Below, piece after piece: positions 21,691-33,690 of a DNA stretch of 64,000 nt. Positions within the stretch are counted from its first letter, which is position 1; each line of letters starts with the position of its first letter. The notes under the pieces were generated by a model that worked only from the letters and a program-made list of their open reading frames with translations, ran no database searches and was not told the DNA's origin. The stretch spans positions 12,390,193 through 12,454,192 of the forward strand of contig NC_091012.1 of the NCBI RefSeq assembly GCF_041146395.1. Reading direction: 5' to 3'. The DNA comes from Eulemur rufifrons (Eukaryota > Chordata > Mammalia > Primates > Lemuridae). The position numbers and the translations under genes were made by a program.

Positions 21691-24609
21691 CTGGGCTTCC
21701 ACCTTCTATCTCTGTGCCTTAGGCCCAAGGTAATTCCAGCTCAGGCGGAGAATCTGCCCTATTCCTGGGCTTCCTGGAGGGACAGACAACTTACAGTATT
21801 GGGTCTACAGCACTCTCTGTGCAAACAACCATCTTTCCCATTTTAGGAAGGGGATTGTCTACACTGGAGAGACCCGCATGACCCCAGGAGCAGCTCAGAG
21901 AGAGATCACCTTCGGTATTCAGGAACACCAACCATCATAGGAACTGACACTCACTTCTAGGGGTCCACGAGTCTTCAGCTGTTGTTTTAGCATCTCTGCT
22001 GTGCGCCACTCCCAAGAGTCTACCATAACCCTGGGCAGGCTTGCACCCCTTGCTCCTGAACTTGCAACTAGGAATACATTTTTAAAAATTTCCTTTAGAA
22101 GGGTACAATCCCAGCAAAGATGATCACCAGCTCAAACCTGAGTGCCTGGTGCTATTGGTTTTAAACTGCACAGGGCACATCCCACCCTTAGGGGGTTATG
22201 TGGCATTTGCTTAGGTCTAAATCGATTGTCCATGTGATTTGGAAAGACAGACTCGGGGCTTTGGGCAGGATGTGCCCTTCCACATTTTAATTGCTCCCAC
22301 AAATGATTGGATAATTGGATTCCTTTGAAAGATCCATGAGAATATGCTCAAGTGTCCCAGCCAAACAAAAGAGAGTCTCTCTACTGTTTCCATTCCTGTC
22401 TGGCTCTGTTGACAGCGATTGAATGCTCCGGGGAAAAGAAGAGGCTGGTGGGCGCCTGGGCCTGGAGGAACATTAGAAAAGTTGGGTTCCCTCTGGGAGA
22501 GGTGTTGGTGAGCTGTTCTCATTAGAAGGAGAATGTGTGGCTGCCATGCACCCCCCATCATTCTCAAACATCTGGGCCTCCTGTCCTCCTCCAGGGGCGA
22601 CCTGTTGAAGGCAAAAGAAGATGTGGGGCTCACATGGGGGGCTGGCAGCTGCCACCACCACTGAGAGGCTGCCCCAGTGAGCTGGGCGGGGAGATGGGTC
22701 TAAGCACACGCTTCCTTGCCCGTCTTGTTACAAACCTTCCTGTGAGAAGGCTTTCTAACCTGCTCGGCTGGTTTTAAATGGAGATTTTCTAAAGGGTTAG
22801 CTGAGCTTGTGAAGTCAGACGTGACTCATCCCCTGCCTGTCCTGGTGACCCACTGGTCTGAACAAGTAGATGCTTCTGTGGGGAAAGAAAAGGAAACAAA
22901 AAGAAAAAAGAAGATGTGCCCTCCCTATTTACTTTTCTGGTGGTTTCTATGCTTAATTGTCAAAATTACTGGGGAGAATAGCCAAAGCAGCATTGTATTA
23001 TGTGTCCATGGATTCCAGCTGAGCTCAGGTGTTGGCGTTTCCATTTCTGATGGAGAAGATATTTCTTCTTGTGTCCAAGAGTCACAGGTGGTCCAGGCAC
23101 GGATGGGGCCAGGGTCAGTGGATCAGGCCGCAGGGTGCCTGCTAAGGAGAGCTCAGCACTGTGGGCTCTGGAGTGGTGCAGGCAGGGCTGGGCTCTGAGC
23201 GCACTGGAGCACAGAGCCTGAGATGCACCAGGTGCTGCCCACTAGGTGTCAGGTCTTGAATGAGGTCACCAGGCCCAGGGTCTCAGGGCTGTAGTATAGT
23301 CGGGTAATGGGACCAAAGTAGAAGTTTTGAGGACCAAAGCAGTGGTTCTGTGAGTGGTTTGATAATGCAGAATCAAGTGTCAGCAATCTCAGCTTTCACA
23401 AGCTGGTGCTTGCCTCAGTGAAGAGTCTTCCAAGGGTTCGTCACTGCGGCAGTGGTCTGGGATGTCACTACCTTTCATTCTAACACACTAAGTCTGCCCC
23501 TCCTGGGGCACTTCTGTTGTAAAGGGTTTAGCGTTTGGGCTTGGGGGTGGACAGGATGGCTGGCCCCAAGTCCTCATTCCCTCCTTGGACTGGTCTCATC
23601 GTCACTGGACAGAAGTGACCAAGGGCCCAGTCCACGAGGGTGTAAGGACACCAAATGACTCTCTTTGCCTCTCCTGCTCTCCTGACCTTTGCAGGAGAAG
23701 AGCGTGTCTCAGGTGGCCCACTGGTTGCATGGAACAGACTGAACCGAGCCCAGCTGACCTGCCTCCGAGGAAGGGCCCACCAGGCCCCTGTGGGTGCAAA
23801 ACATCAAGGTTGTAGACAAATGAAGTTCCCACACCCCATGATGACACCAGCTGTAGGAGGGCGGAGGGCGGCCCCCACTGAAGCAGGAAGTGCTGCACGG
23901 GCCACTGATGGTGCCTCTAAACCATGGAGGGGTGACATGACCCGGTCATTTGATCTCCCTCTTTGAAACGGGGTTTTAAAGGCAAATTGACAGCATCATT
24001 TGGGTGATTAACTCAGCTTTTGAAAACCAGTTTAAGCAGATTAGCGCAGTCCTGAACAAGACGGGTGGACCTCACCGCTCCTTGGTACCCAGCCATGAAT
24101 CTGTACTTACAGCCACTTCTTGAGGGGGAAGCATGGGAGACAGGCCGCGCTGCCTGAATTGTGAGGCCTTTTGTCAGACAAACATTCTCAATAGCAGTCA
24201 GCACACAAAAGGCATTTTCCTGAATTATGGGAGGTAAAGTCCATTAAGCGCAAAATTACGGTGCAAAACTGGCTTTCACAGTTTCCTGGGAGGTAGCGCC
24301 TGTGATTACACATCTCACGAATTTGCCTACAGGAGAGGTAGACAGTAAATCCTGAAATTTCTGGCGAACTCTCTCCTGCTAGTTTTTGTCAATCACTCTG
24401 CTTGGAATTCAGACGATCTCCTTATGCTACGTGGTAGCACGTCACCCACCGCCTGATAATTCTGCAACGCTGTTGTGTCCACTTCTGAGCAAAACAGGTG
24501 CTCCACAAACGACATATGATTTTGTCCTTGTAAAGCTTTATTCTAATGTTGAAGAACCCGTGTGAACATGATTTTAATATATGTCTTATCCCAGGGGCCA
24601 CTCTGTTGT
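21691..24609. other. Intergenic sequence, no recognised gene
   Basis: About 2.9 kb of moderate to high GC sequence. The longest frames (for example 138 codons on the minus strand at 22217-22633) show no recognisable domain and no consistent splice sites. I treat them as chance. Confidence 0.5.
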
Positions 24610-24725
24610 ACTCATGAAACTAGACAACTCTGAGTTCAGATTCTGAGTCTGCCACTTATAAACTTGTAACCTTAGGCAAAGTATAAAACCTCTCAGAGAT
24701 CTGCATAAATTAGGCCATTTTTACT
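24610..24725 (+). mobile_element. MIR SINE fragment
   Basis: Contains 'gagttcagattctgagtctgccacttataaacttgtaaccttaggcaaag' in part, which is the MIR central core in plus orientation followed by 'acctctcagagatctgc'. Confidence 0.8.
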
Positions 24726-25794
24726 TGTAATTCTTCCAAATCAGAATCATAGACTGGGAGGAATTTACAGAAAGAGGAAAACCCTACTTGGCCGCACTCA
24801 CCCATTCATGGTTTCACTCATTCTCTACTTCCTTCTGTCTGTTCCCTCCATCCACTCATCATCCCTGTCACCCTTCATCCGTCTCTGCATCCACACTCTG
24901 TATACTTATAAATCCCCAGGGTCTAGGTGAGGTACAGGATAGAAGGAAACGAATAACATTGAGCCCTTAAGAAGTGTCCTGTAAAAACTATATATTTTTT
25001 TCTGGAGAAACCTGAAATTCCTCAGGTATGTAAAATTTTGGGGAGGAATGGAAGGGCCAGCAGCGGCTGCTGAGAGAGGGGTCCGCGAGCTCTGGTGGTT
25101 CAGGGCTGAGTGGCGCTGTGGGGCTCGTGTGGAGCTGTTGTAGGTGGGCAGAGAGATTCCAAATCCTGGGTTTCCATGGGCAGCAGGAAGCCCACCTCCC
25201 ACTGCCCGTTTGGACAGGGGCTCTCCTGGAAGCAGGATTGGATATTTATGGGAGTCATGGGCACCCTCTTGCTGAGCGGGGTCTGGTAAAGCTGTAGAAG
25301 CTGTGGACCTTAGATTGCAGCCCTTTGTCAGAGACTCTGAGGCTTCCAGCGTGGGCTGTGAGCCACAGAAAGCCATTCCCAACTCCCCCCAGCACAGTCC
25401 CAGGCCCCAGGGGCCACCCTGAGCTACTCCTGGGCTGAGTGTGGTGCTCCTTCATTTCATGCTCTGCTCTGCTAGGGGGACTCCAAAGCAGTGCGCTTTG
25501 TGTCCCTGGGTTTTACAAACTCTTTGCTGGAACAGCTCTTGCAGTTTTCACTTATGCTTTCTTTTTCCTGAGACCCAGCTGTGTGCCCACAGGCCGGGGC
25601 CGGTGGTGTGGGCAGCCAGCTCCCTGCAGAGTGTTTGTTACCAGTTCAGTTTGCATTTGGCTGTTTATGCCCTTAGAAAATGAGGCCTCACAGGAGTCAC
25701 AGCAGCCCTGGAGAGGTATGCTGTGTCAGTCCATCCCACCGTGAGCAGGGCACGCCCAGACACACCTAAACCCCATGGCTTGCTTAGGTTAACT
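24726..25794. other. No recognised feature
   Basis: About 1.1 kb of mixed sequence. The frames at 24906-25382 (minus) and 25439-25744 (plus) have no recognised domain. Nothing further is supported. Confidence 0.45.
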
Positions 25795-25937
25795 TGCTTT
25801 ATATTATTTATTTCTTTACAATTTTGTTGTAGAGATGGGGTCTCGCTATGTTGCACAGCCTGGGCTCAAGTGATTCTCCCACTTCAGTTTCCCAAACTGC
25901 TGGGATTACAGACGAGTACCACTGCCACCGGCCTTTA
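25795..25937 (-). mobile_element. Alu right-arm or monomer fragment
   Basis: The plus strand reads 'gttgtagagatggggtctcgctatgttgc', 'cctgggctcaagtgattctc' and 'ctgctgggattacagacgag', a reversed and diverged Alu monomer. Confidence 0.85.
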
Positions 25938-26159
25938 AACTGCTTTAGACTGGCAATTTGATTTCGCTGGTAACAGGTGTTCTTGTCAACTTTTGAGGGG
26001 AAAATTAGAATTTTTGTCTTAGCAAATGCATGACAGAAGGCTTCCCATCAGATACTTTACCCATTTTATATATTCTTTAAAATTAGCATCACAAACATTA
26101 GCAAAATAATAACTTGATGACTCAGTCTCACTGACACTGAATTTCCAGGCCCCTAATTA

Positions 26160-26612
26160 TATTGTCTTTGGGCTGAACTGTGTCTCCCAAAAAGACATGT
26201 TCAAGTACTGAATCTGATACTGTGAATAGGACCTCATCTGGAAATAGGGTCATTGCAGATGTCATTAGATAGGATGAGGTCACACTGGAGTAGGGTGGGC
26301 TCTAATCCAGTACGACTGCTTATAGAGAGAAGAAAACACCATGTGAAGACAGAGACACACAGGGGACACCACGTGAAGATGGTGGCACAGACTGCAGAGA
26401 TGTGTCAACAAGCCAGGGGGAACCAGGGGTCCCTGGCCACCATGAGAACCTGGAAGAGGCAAGGAAGTTTCTACCCAAAGTCTCAGAGCATGGCCCTACC
26501 GACACCTTAGTTTTGCACTTCTAGCCTCCAGATCCATGAGAGAACAAATTTCTGTAGTTCTAAGCCACCTGATCTGTGTTACTTTGTTACTGCAGCCCTA
26601 GGACGCTGATGC
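26160..26612 (+). mobile_element. MLT1-type MaLR LTR
   Basis: Begins 'gggctgaactgtgtctccca', continues with 'ggaaatagggtcattgcaga' and 'gaggtcacactggag', and ends with 'ccagatccatgagagaacaaatttctg' in part and 'ttactgcagccctaggacgc'. These are the start, middle and end phrases of MLT1 LTRs in plus orientation. It is a solo LTR; no internal MaLR sequence is next to it. Confidence 0.85.
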
Positions 26613-26857
26613 TGCCTTCACTGATTACACTCCCCCTGACTAGTAGAGTCTGTCACCATTGGACATAGAAAGATGCTGGCCTCAGAGAGGTCAGCAGGCT
26701 ATTCAGCGTCACCCAGCTTGTATCCCTGCACAAGGCACCTGGCCTATTTGCTACAGTTTTGGCCGTGTTGTTTTGTTTTGTTTTCTGATTGTCAAAAGAT
26801 ACCATTCCTTAGGTTTGTGAAATATGTGATGGAAATGATGAAAAAATGATTAAACAA

Positions 26858-27400
26858 AGCGTTGAGGTATAATTTACAGACATTAAGTGCTAAAATGAGT
26901 TTGGGTAAGTGCGTACATCCATAGAACCCAAATCATGTACAAATAGGGCACTTTTCCATCACCCAGAGAGTTCTCTCATTCCCATTCTCTGTCAATGTCA
27001 AACCCACACCCAGGCCACCACTGCTCAGATTTCTGTCACTACCAGTCAGCTTTGCCTGTCCCTGAACTTTATAGAGGAGGAGGCCTCTCATCCATTCTGC
27101 ATGTGTCTCAGACCCATCCAGGTTGTCAAGTATTTAAGGAATCTGTTCATTTTAATGCTGAGTAGTACTTCACAATATGAATACACTGCAATTTGTCCAT
27201 TCGCCTAGCGATGGACATTTAGGTTGTTTCCAGTTTGGGGCTGTTATGATTAAATAATCACCTAGCCTTGTGGATATCGTTTCATTTATCTTAGGTAAAT
27301 ACGTAGGCGTGGAATTGTTGGGTCACGCATTAAAAGTATGCTGAACTTCGTAAAGGAACAGAGAAGCTGTTTACAAAACTATCTGTGAAGCCTCATGGAG
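26858..27400 (-). mobile_element. Old L1 (L1ME-like) 3' end
   Basis: Phrases such as 'gttgaggtataatttacaga', 'ccattcgcctagcgatggac', 'ggttgtttccagtttggggc' and 'ggaattgttgggtcacgc' are the reverse complement of an L1M 3' end. They place the element on the minus strand. Confidence 0.8.
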
Positions 27401-27640
27401 ATGGAGGCCTGGCTGGTGCTGTGCTGTGAGGGTCCCACTCCCTGCCCAGGCACAGCATAATCTCAGGGACAAAGTTACACGACTACACTTGGCTTGGTAT
27501 CTTGCTGAACTGCATCCACACACACAACAGGTCCACTCGGGCAGCAGTTTTCACTGTTGTGTTTTGTAGATGTCTCCAGACTTTCCTATTAGAGTCATTG
27601 AGGGGACAAAGGGAAAACTTCATTTACAAATACATTTTTA

Positions 27641-27796
27641 TGTAAATATAGAATTAGTATTTAAATACAGAACTGTTTTGCTTAGATAATTTGTGTTAAA
27701 TTCTTAAATATAGAAATTGCTTAAATATAGAATTTGCACTTAACTATAGAATTGTACTTAAATATAGAATTTGTTGTACTTAAATATAGAGTTGAT
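27641..27796. repeat. AT-rich minisatellite, unit about 17-23 bp
   Basis: About seven imperfect tandem copies of a unit like 'cttaaatatagaatttg' with variable spacers ('cacttaactatag', 'ttgtacttaaatatag'). It lies in otherwise unremarkable intergenic DNA. Confidence 0.85.
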
Positions 27797-27800
27797 TTCC

Positions 27801-30339
27801 TTGATGTCAGAAAGTCAGCTCCTTCCTGTATAATTTGCATTCCACAGAAGCTGCAGTGAGAAAATAACATGGATTTAGGGAGCTTCTTGGAGTTTCAGTT
27901 CATCAAGCACATTTGCACATGGTTGCTGCATTTTGCACAAGGAGGAAGAGCAGGCCCATCTCGGAGGACCTGCCACAGCTGCTGGGGCAGAGGAGGAGGA
28001 GGATGGGAGAGGGTGGGAGGAAGGAGAGGGGATGGCCGGGGAGAGCCAGATGAACAGGGACTGTGGGGTAGAAGGAGGTGAAGTACATATGAGATGCACC
28101 CAGAAGGTGAGTCACAGACTGGATGGACCACTCAGGAGGAAGTGTCCTTTCTGGGATGGGATTCTGCTAACATTCCTTCAAATACAACCTCAAAACACCA
28201 CCTACGACATGGGATAGAAGCCAGGCTAATGCGCCTACCTGCAATCTCTCTTGCAGACAGTGAGCCAAGACAACTCTAAATTCCAGCGGGGATTCCTATG
28301 GGGGTCCAGAGCAAAGGCTGAAGCCAGGTGACCTTGGAAACTGCACTTTCTGTCAGTCACCCCTGCCCCCCGGCCCCCTGGTGCCAACCTCCCATGATCA
28401 GCCCCCTTCCAGGAAACCACAGAATTCACTAATGTGCCATTGTGGCCTCCTCATGCTCACTGCATGAAATTTTATTTTTGAAATACGTATTCACCTGATT
28501 CAAAAAAACACACATCACCAAGAAAGCTGTGGGGAGACTCCTCGACCTCGCCCCTCCACCCGCCGAATCCCCAACTCCTTCACTGTCCCTTCTCAGACTT
28601 CACGGATTTCTTGCATGTCCCTCCATAACTCCTTTATCCATGGATAAGCAAATACTAAATATATATTAACATTATTTTCCATCCCTTGGTGTTTTGCAAA
28701 GGAAAGGGATACTCCAACCAGAAAATGTCTAACTTACTACTATTTATTCAGAACTTATTGGACACAGTCCTCTGCATTGGGCTTTTTCATCTAAGACAGG
28801 TCTTGCCCACACTCTCTGAAGAGCTCCCAGTCCTGGGCTGGGCATCCAAGGCTCTGTGCAGCGTGACCCCAGAGGACATCTCAGATCAGCTGTGCTCAGC
28901 TTTCTGCTCTGGAAACACACTCTGGTAGCTGTAGGTTCTTCCAGACACAGCTCCTCCATCCCATTTTCTACCTGGACTCAAGACACCCTCCTTGTCTGAA
29001 GCGCCCTCTCCCTTCCTCACTCACCCCTCCAAGTCCTTTGAGTCCTGGCGGGAATCTTGGCTCTGGTAAAGTCCTCGCTCCTGCCTCTGAGCCAGGCTCA
29101 CGCTGTTCACCAGGACGATGATCCTGGAGTTGAACGAGGCTTGTTTCCATTCCTTGTTGCCCATGCGTGCGGCACTCAAGCAGATTCCACATTTCCGGAC
29201 AGACCCATCAGGGTCTTACATGCCTTGGTTTCCTTTGTCAGAAAACTAGACTAGTATCTGGAACAGAAGTTAAGATATAGTTATTTATTTGTTGATTATA
29301 TTATACAATTAAATGAACTAAAAATGCTTTAAAATACTCTCCGCCCACTCCCTGCTAGCAGGCTGCTACTCTGGAGGTGTAATGAGGGATGTTTCAAGGT
29401 ACTTTGGACCCAAAATAATTCCTCTCCCACGTACTGTTGTGCCGCGGCTCAGCCTGAATAGACGGCAAACCCGGAGAATGTCTCACGAAGACACTGTCGG
29501 GACACGCACGTTATTAATTCAGATATTAACTTTCCAGTGACAGATATTCACTTTTCAGCACCCATGGTTTAGGGCAAAGTGATGAATTAAATATAGGTGC
29601 CTGGGGGAGTTTTCAAGGGAGCAAGTTAAGGCAAATGCGAGAGACCAAGAGATGAAGGAGATAAAAAGGATATAAATAAAATGTATTAGGTTGAAAGGAT
29701 CATTGTTTGGTTTAAATTAGAGTAAAATAGGTTTGTGGAATTGCTGTCATTTGCAGGGACTTGAAGGATAAGTATCTTAAGTCAATGGAAGGGAAGCATT
29801 TTAATGCAGATGCAGTCACTAGCAAAACCTGAGAATGGAGAAATCATCGCAGGCACGGAGAAGAGTGGCCAGCCCTGTCCTCAAGGGGAGGGAGTCGCTG
29901 AGAGCCACACTGGCCTGTTTTAGCCAATGGCCTGGTGGTTCTCTGGGCATTCTGTCTGTCTCTTAGGGGAGGAGATGGCGAATTCCCCCAAGCAGGACAG
30001 GAGACCATGCTGGCTTGGCTCAGGGTGGTCACCGGGTCGGGGACTGGCAGGGGGACAGCGAGTTCTGCCCTGAACCCTTGGAGATGTGTGCGTGGTGTGG
30101 GGACGTGGTGATGGTCCACAGCGAGGGCTGGGTTCCATTTGTAGCTTTGCTGATGGCTGATTCTGGATCTCCAAACCCCAGCATCTGTCTGATGCCAGCT
30201 GCTCTGCAGATAAACTGTCAACACAGCACAGCAAACCCGTGGGATTAACTGTTTCCCTGTAACATGGCTTGTCATCCCTGGGGCCAACCACATGCCCTGG
30301 GGGACGGTGGAGCTCTGCTGTAGCATCATGACAGCCTGC
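27801..30339. other. Intergenic sequence with a GA-rich patch and possible L1 debris
   Basis: Contains a purine-rich stretch at 27940-28080 and, at about 28460-28800, an L1/HAL1-like 3'-end fragment in minus orientation that I cannot place firmly. No exon or gene is recognised. The longer minus frame at 29920-30585 has no identifiable domain. Confidence 0.45.
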
Positions 30340-30545
30340 AGGAGGCCTTGGCCTTGGAGTGAGGCGGAGTTGGGTGTGAGCCCCAGCTCTGTGACCACCG
30401 CCTGTGTGAGCGTGGGGTGGTCTCTCCACCTCTCTCTGCCTCTGCAGATTCCTCTGTGAAATGGGCATTATAATACTGTCATGGAGTTTATGACGTGACA
30501 CCAACTGCTGGGCCCAGTCCCCAAAATACACTGTGTGCTCTGCAG
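30340..30545 (+). mobile_element. MIR SINE
   Basis: Contains 'tgagccccagctctgtgacc', 'cctctctctgcctctgcag', 'tctgtgaaatgggcattataatactg' in part and a downstream 'gctgggcccagt' segment, in MIR order and plus orientation. Confidence 0.75.
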
Positions 30546-30739
30546 ACACCACCTTACATCTGTAGACAGCAGCTCTTATCATCAATACTTCTCTGTACTA
30601 TTTTATCATCCTGAGGGAAGGAGCAGGGACAAACCAGCGTTTAGCTACAAAGTGTTCTATCTTCAGAGAGGTTTTGTGGCACAGCGTAGGTCCACTCAGG
30701 GTCTGGAGTCTACCAGCTGTGATCTAGAGAAACTTGTTT

Positions 30740-31690
30740 AACCTGTTATTTTTTAAAAATGTATTTATACGTATTTGTGAATAGGTAACATATTGACATA
30801 GTTTAAAATATAATACATGAAAAGGAAAACATCGAGAAATTGATCTCCTGTTCCCTTTACCCACCTCTACCTTGTGCGCCCCTCCCACCACCCCTCAAAA
30901 GCACTGTCATTGTTTACCGGCTTCTATTATATATTAATGCATATAAAATAAAATAATGCATTTTTATTCTTCCCTCTTGATTTTTTAGAGAGAATGTGTA
31001 ATACACACACTTCTGCACATTGCTTTATTATTAATTTAATCTACTTGGAGATCTTTAAACACCACTACACAGAGAATCGGCTCCATTCTTCCTAGAGCTG
31101 CAGTCATTCCATCATATGCATGTGTGGTGCTCTATTTACCTAGTCCCCTGTGTATGGACTCTTGGGTCGTTTTTCTAACATTTTACTGTTACCAAAAATC
31201 CTGCCATAATAACCCTGCCCAAGTACATCTGTAGGGTAACTTCCCAGAAATTGCTGGGTGAAAGAGCGTGAGAATTTTATATTTTCATAGATGTTGGAAA
31301 TTTTCCCTCTAAAAGAGTATCAATTTATATTCCCACCAGCAATACTCGAAGATGACTGGTCCTCCTCAGCCTCGGCAACAGAGTGTACTATTAAACCTAC
31401 AGAAATGTTTATGGGTCAAAAATACCTTCTTTTGTGTCACTTATTAGGAGTGAAGCGGAGCATCTTGTAATATATTAAAGGATCCCTGGATTTTTCTTTT
31501 TCTGGAAAATATTGTTCATGTTATTTGCATAATTTGTACTGGGTTGTTAGTCTTTTTTAAAAGTCATCTTGAAAAGATCTGTGATAAAAATCTTACATAT
31601 TAATATTTTTAGTTAACTTTGTCCTTGATGTTGCTTTTGGTGTTTTTCAATTATTTTATTTAATATTTCATTTTGGTATGTAGAATTTTC
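30740..31690 (-). mobile_element. Old L1/HAL1-like element
   Basis: Reversed L1 3' region: 'ttgctttattattaatttaa', 'cttgggtcgtttttctaac', 'aaattgctgggtgaaagagc' and 'ttatattcccaccagcaata', continuing into an ORF2-like segment to about 31690. Strongly diverged. Confidence 0.75.
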
Positions 31691-33399
31691 ATGTAAATTC
31701 AAGATTTTCATTTTTTATTTTTTTATATCCTCTGTATATTGACTCATTATTAATAGTTTGCAAATTCCCCTCTACCGCAAGATTATGGAGGAAATTCCCC
31801 ATGTTTTCATTGGAAACGATTATGGTTTCATTAGTTACATTTAAATCCACAATCTGTGGTGTGCTAGAACTGGCTTGCACTGGTCTGGAATCAGCCATAG
31901 TAGAGTACTTACACTGTGAACTTGGCAAATGCTCCATTACTAGGGCTTCTTTTTTTTTTTTTTTTTTTTTTGAGAGCCAGTTGTTAAGCATTTGTGAGCA
32001 CATCTGCCTTGATTCTGCTTGAATTTTTAACCAAATATGTTACTTAACCACTTTAGCATTAGTTGCCTTATCTGGAACATTGAAGGGAAAGCCCCCAGTC
32101 CCTGGACTGCTGCCCCCACGGACCACCAGTGACCCTGTGAGGACCACTTTCATCTGCTCTCACAAACGTGGGATTGGCCGGTAGTCGGTGGTGGGGCTGG
32201 ACTCTCTCCTGGATCTGCCGGGCGCCAAGGCGCACCATGTGTCAAGATTCCTCCCCCAATAACAGTGTCGTGGTAAAGGGCTACTGGGCCTGTATCTCTC
32301 ACTGTGAGAAAGGTGTGATTTTAATGGTTCAGGAAAGGTTGAGCCTAGTGTATGATGAATTGTTTAGTTTTTTCCAAGTTCTACTCCTCTAGATTTTCTT
32401 TAATGTTCAGGGAACCACGCGGCCGGCCAGGTGGGACAAGATCACAAGTGTTTGAAATTCCCTGCCTGTTCTCCGAGGGGAGACGACACGGCAGGACAGC
32501 TCACTATGGCCTGACAGGGGGCTTTTTGTGGCTGTTTTTCTTCATGTTTCATTTGAGCCAGACTCTTCAATAAACATATGTCATGGTTGGAGGCAGGAAA
32601 TACTAGCGTGATTTTCCTGGAGTACCCAAATTTCCTAGCAATGGCCCTAGGTGGAGTTGTCCCTTTCAGCACAATATGTTTTAAAATTTAGATAATTCTC
32701 ATAAAAAATCACCATTTACTCATATTCATACAAAAAAAGCATTTTTCCTCTTTATATTTTTTCCTTTCCTTTATTTTTCCCTTTTCCTGTACAACTCTTC
32801 TGCTCCCAGCACCCCTAAATGAAAAACACCTTAGAATTCTTCCCTTGAAGAACTGCCTAGGGAATGATGGAGACTGTGCTGGGGAGACAGAAGGTCAAAG
32901 GGAATAGCCCAAGATAACGTGAAATTAACTCTTGGGATGTTTGGAAATTGAACCTCTGGGGGTGTTGAAAGCTCAGCTGGAAAGAGTGTCGTGTCTGTGA
33001 AGGCTCCAATCACATATGTACTACTCACCCCACATGGCACATTTCTTTCCTGTTGCCCTGTGCTAGGAACTTCTTGAGGAGGGGGCCAATCTTATGTTTT
33101 TATCTAATTTACTTTGACTACGGCTTGGTGCACATGGAATACTCTAAACAAATGTTTGCTCATTGAGCGAGTGCATGAACATACCCTCATGCACACACAG
33201 ACACATACACACATACAGCCTTCGATAGCCAAGACAGAAATAGAGGAATAGGATGCAAAGAAATGAATTCACTGTGTATCCACTTTTCTTTATTTAGAAC
33301 ATTTAGGTAATCCTGTTAAATTATGTTCTGTTGTCCTTGTGTTTTCTTCCTTGTCTACCAAGGGCCTTAGCAAGAAGCACTCCCCATGGATAATGCTAG
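31691..33399. other. Intergenic sequence with a long T-run
   Basis: Holds a T-tract of about 22 bp at 31950-31971. On the minus strand this becomes an A-tract next to an open frame of 104 codons (31689-32003) with no recognised domain. The T-run may mark the tail of an old minus-strand retrocopy, but no source transcript is identified. The remainder has no supported feature. Confidence 0.4.
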
Positions 33400-33690
33400 T
33401 ATTTCCTACTCCTGCTGTAACACATTACCACAAACTTCATGGTGTAAAACCACACAGATGCATTATCTTATAGTTTTGTAAGCTAGAAGTCTGACAGGCG
33501 TCTCACTGGGCTAAAAGCAGGCAGGGTGGGGCTGCGTTCCTCCTGGAGGCTCCAGAACGGAATCGTATCTTTGCCCTCCCAGCCTCCAGGAGGCGCCCAC
33601 GATCCATGGTCGGCCGCAGGCCTGTGTGTGCCTGGCCCAGGCGCTCTCTAGCTCATCACAGGAAGATATTGTCTGCAGCTGGGACAATAT
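33400..33690 (-). mobile_element. MLT1-type MaLR LTR fragment
   Basis: The plus strand reads 'ctgctgtaacacattaccac', 'ttatcttatagttttgtaag', 'aagtctgacaggcgtctcac' and 'ctggaggctccagaacgg', the reverse of an MLT1 3' half. Confidence 0.75.

Noticed and set aside
22217..23966. Several 80-140 codon frames in a GC-richer stretch
   Set aside because: Overlapping frames occur on both strands with no domain, no consistent splice sites and no repeats of known coding origin.
29920..30585. A 221-codon minus-strand frame
   Set aside because: It runs through a MIR SINE (30340-30545), contains no recognised domain and has an overlapping frame of similar length. It is a chance frame.
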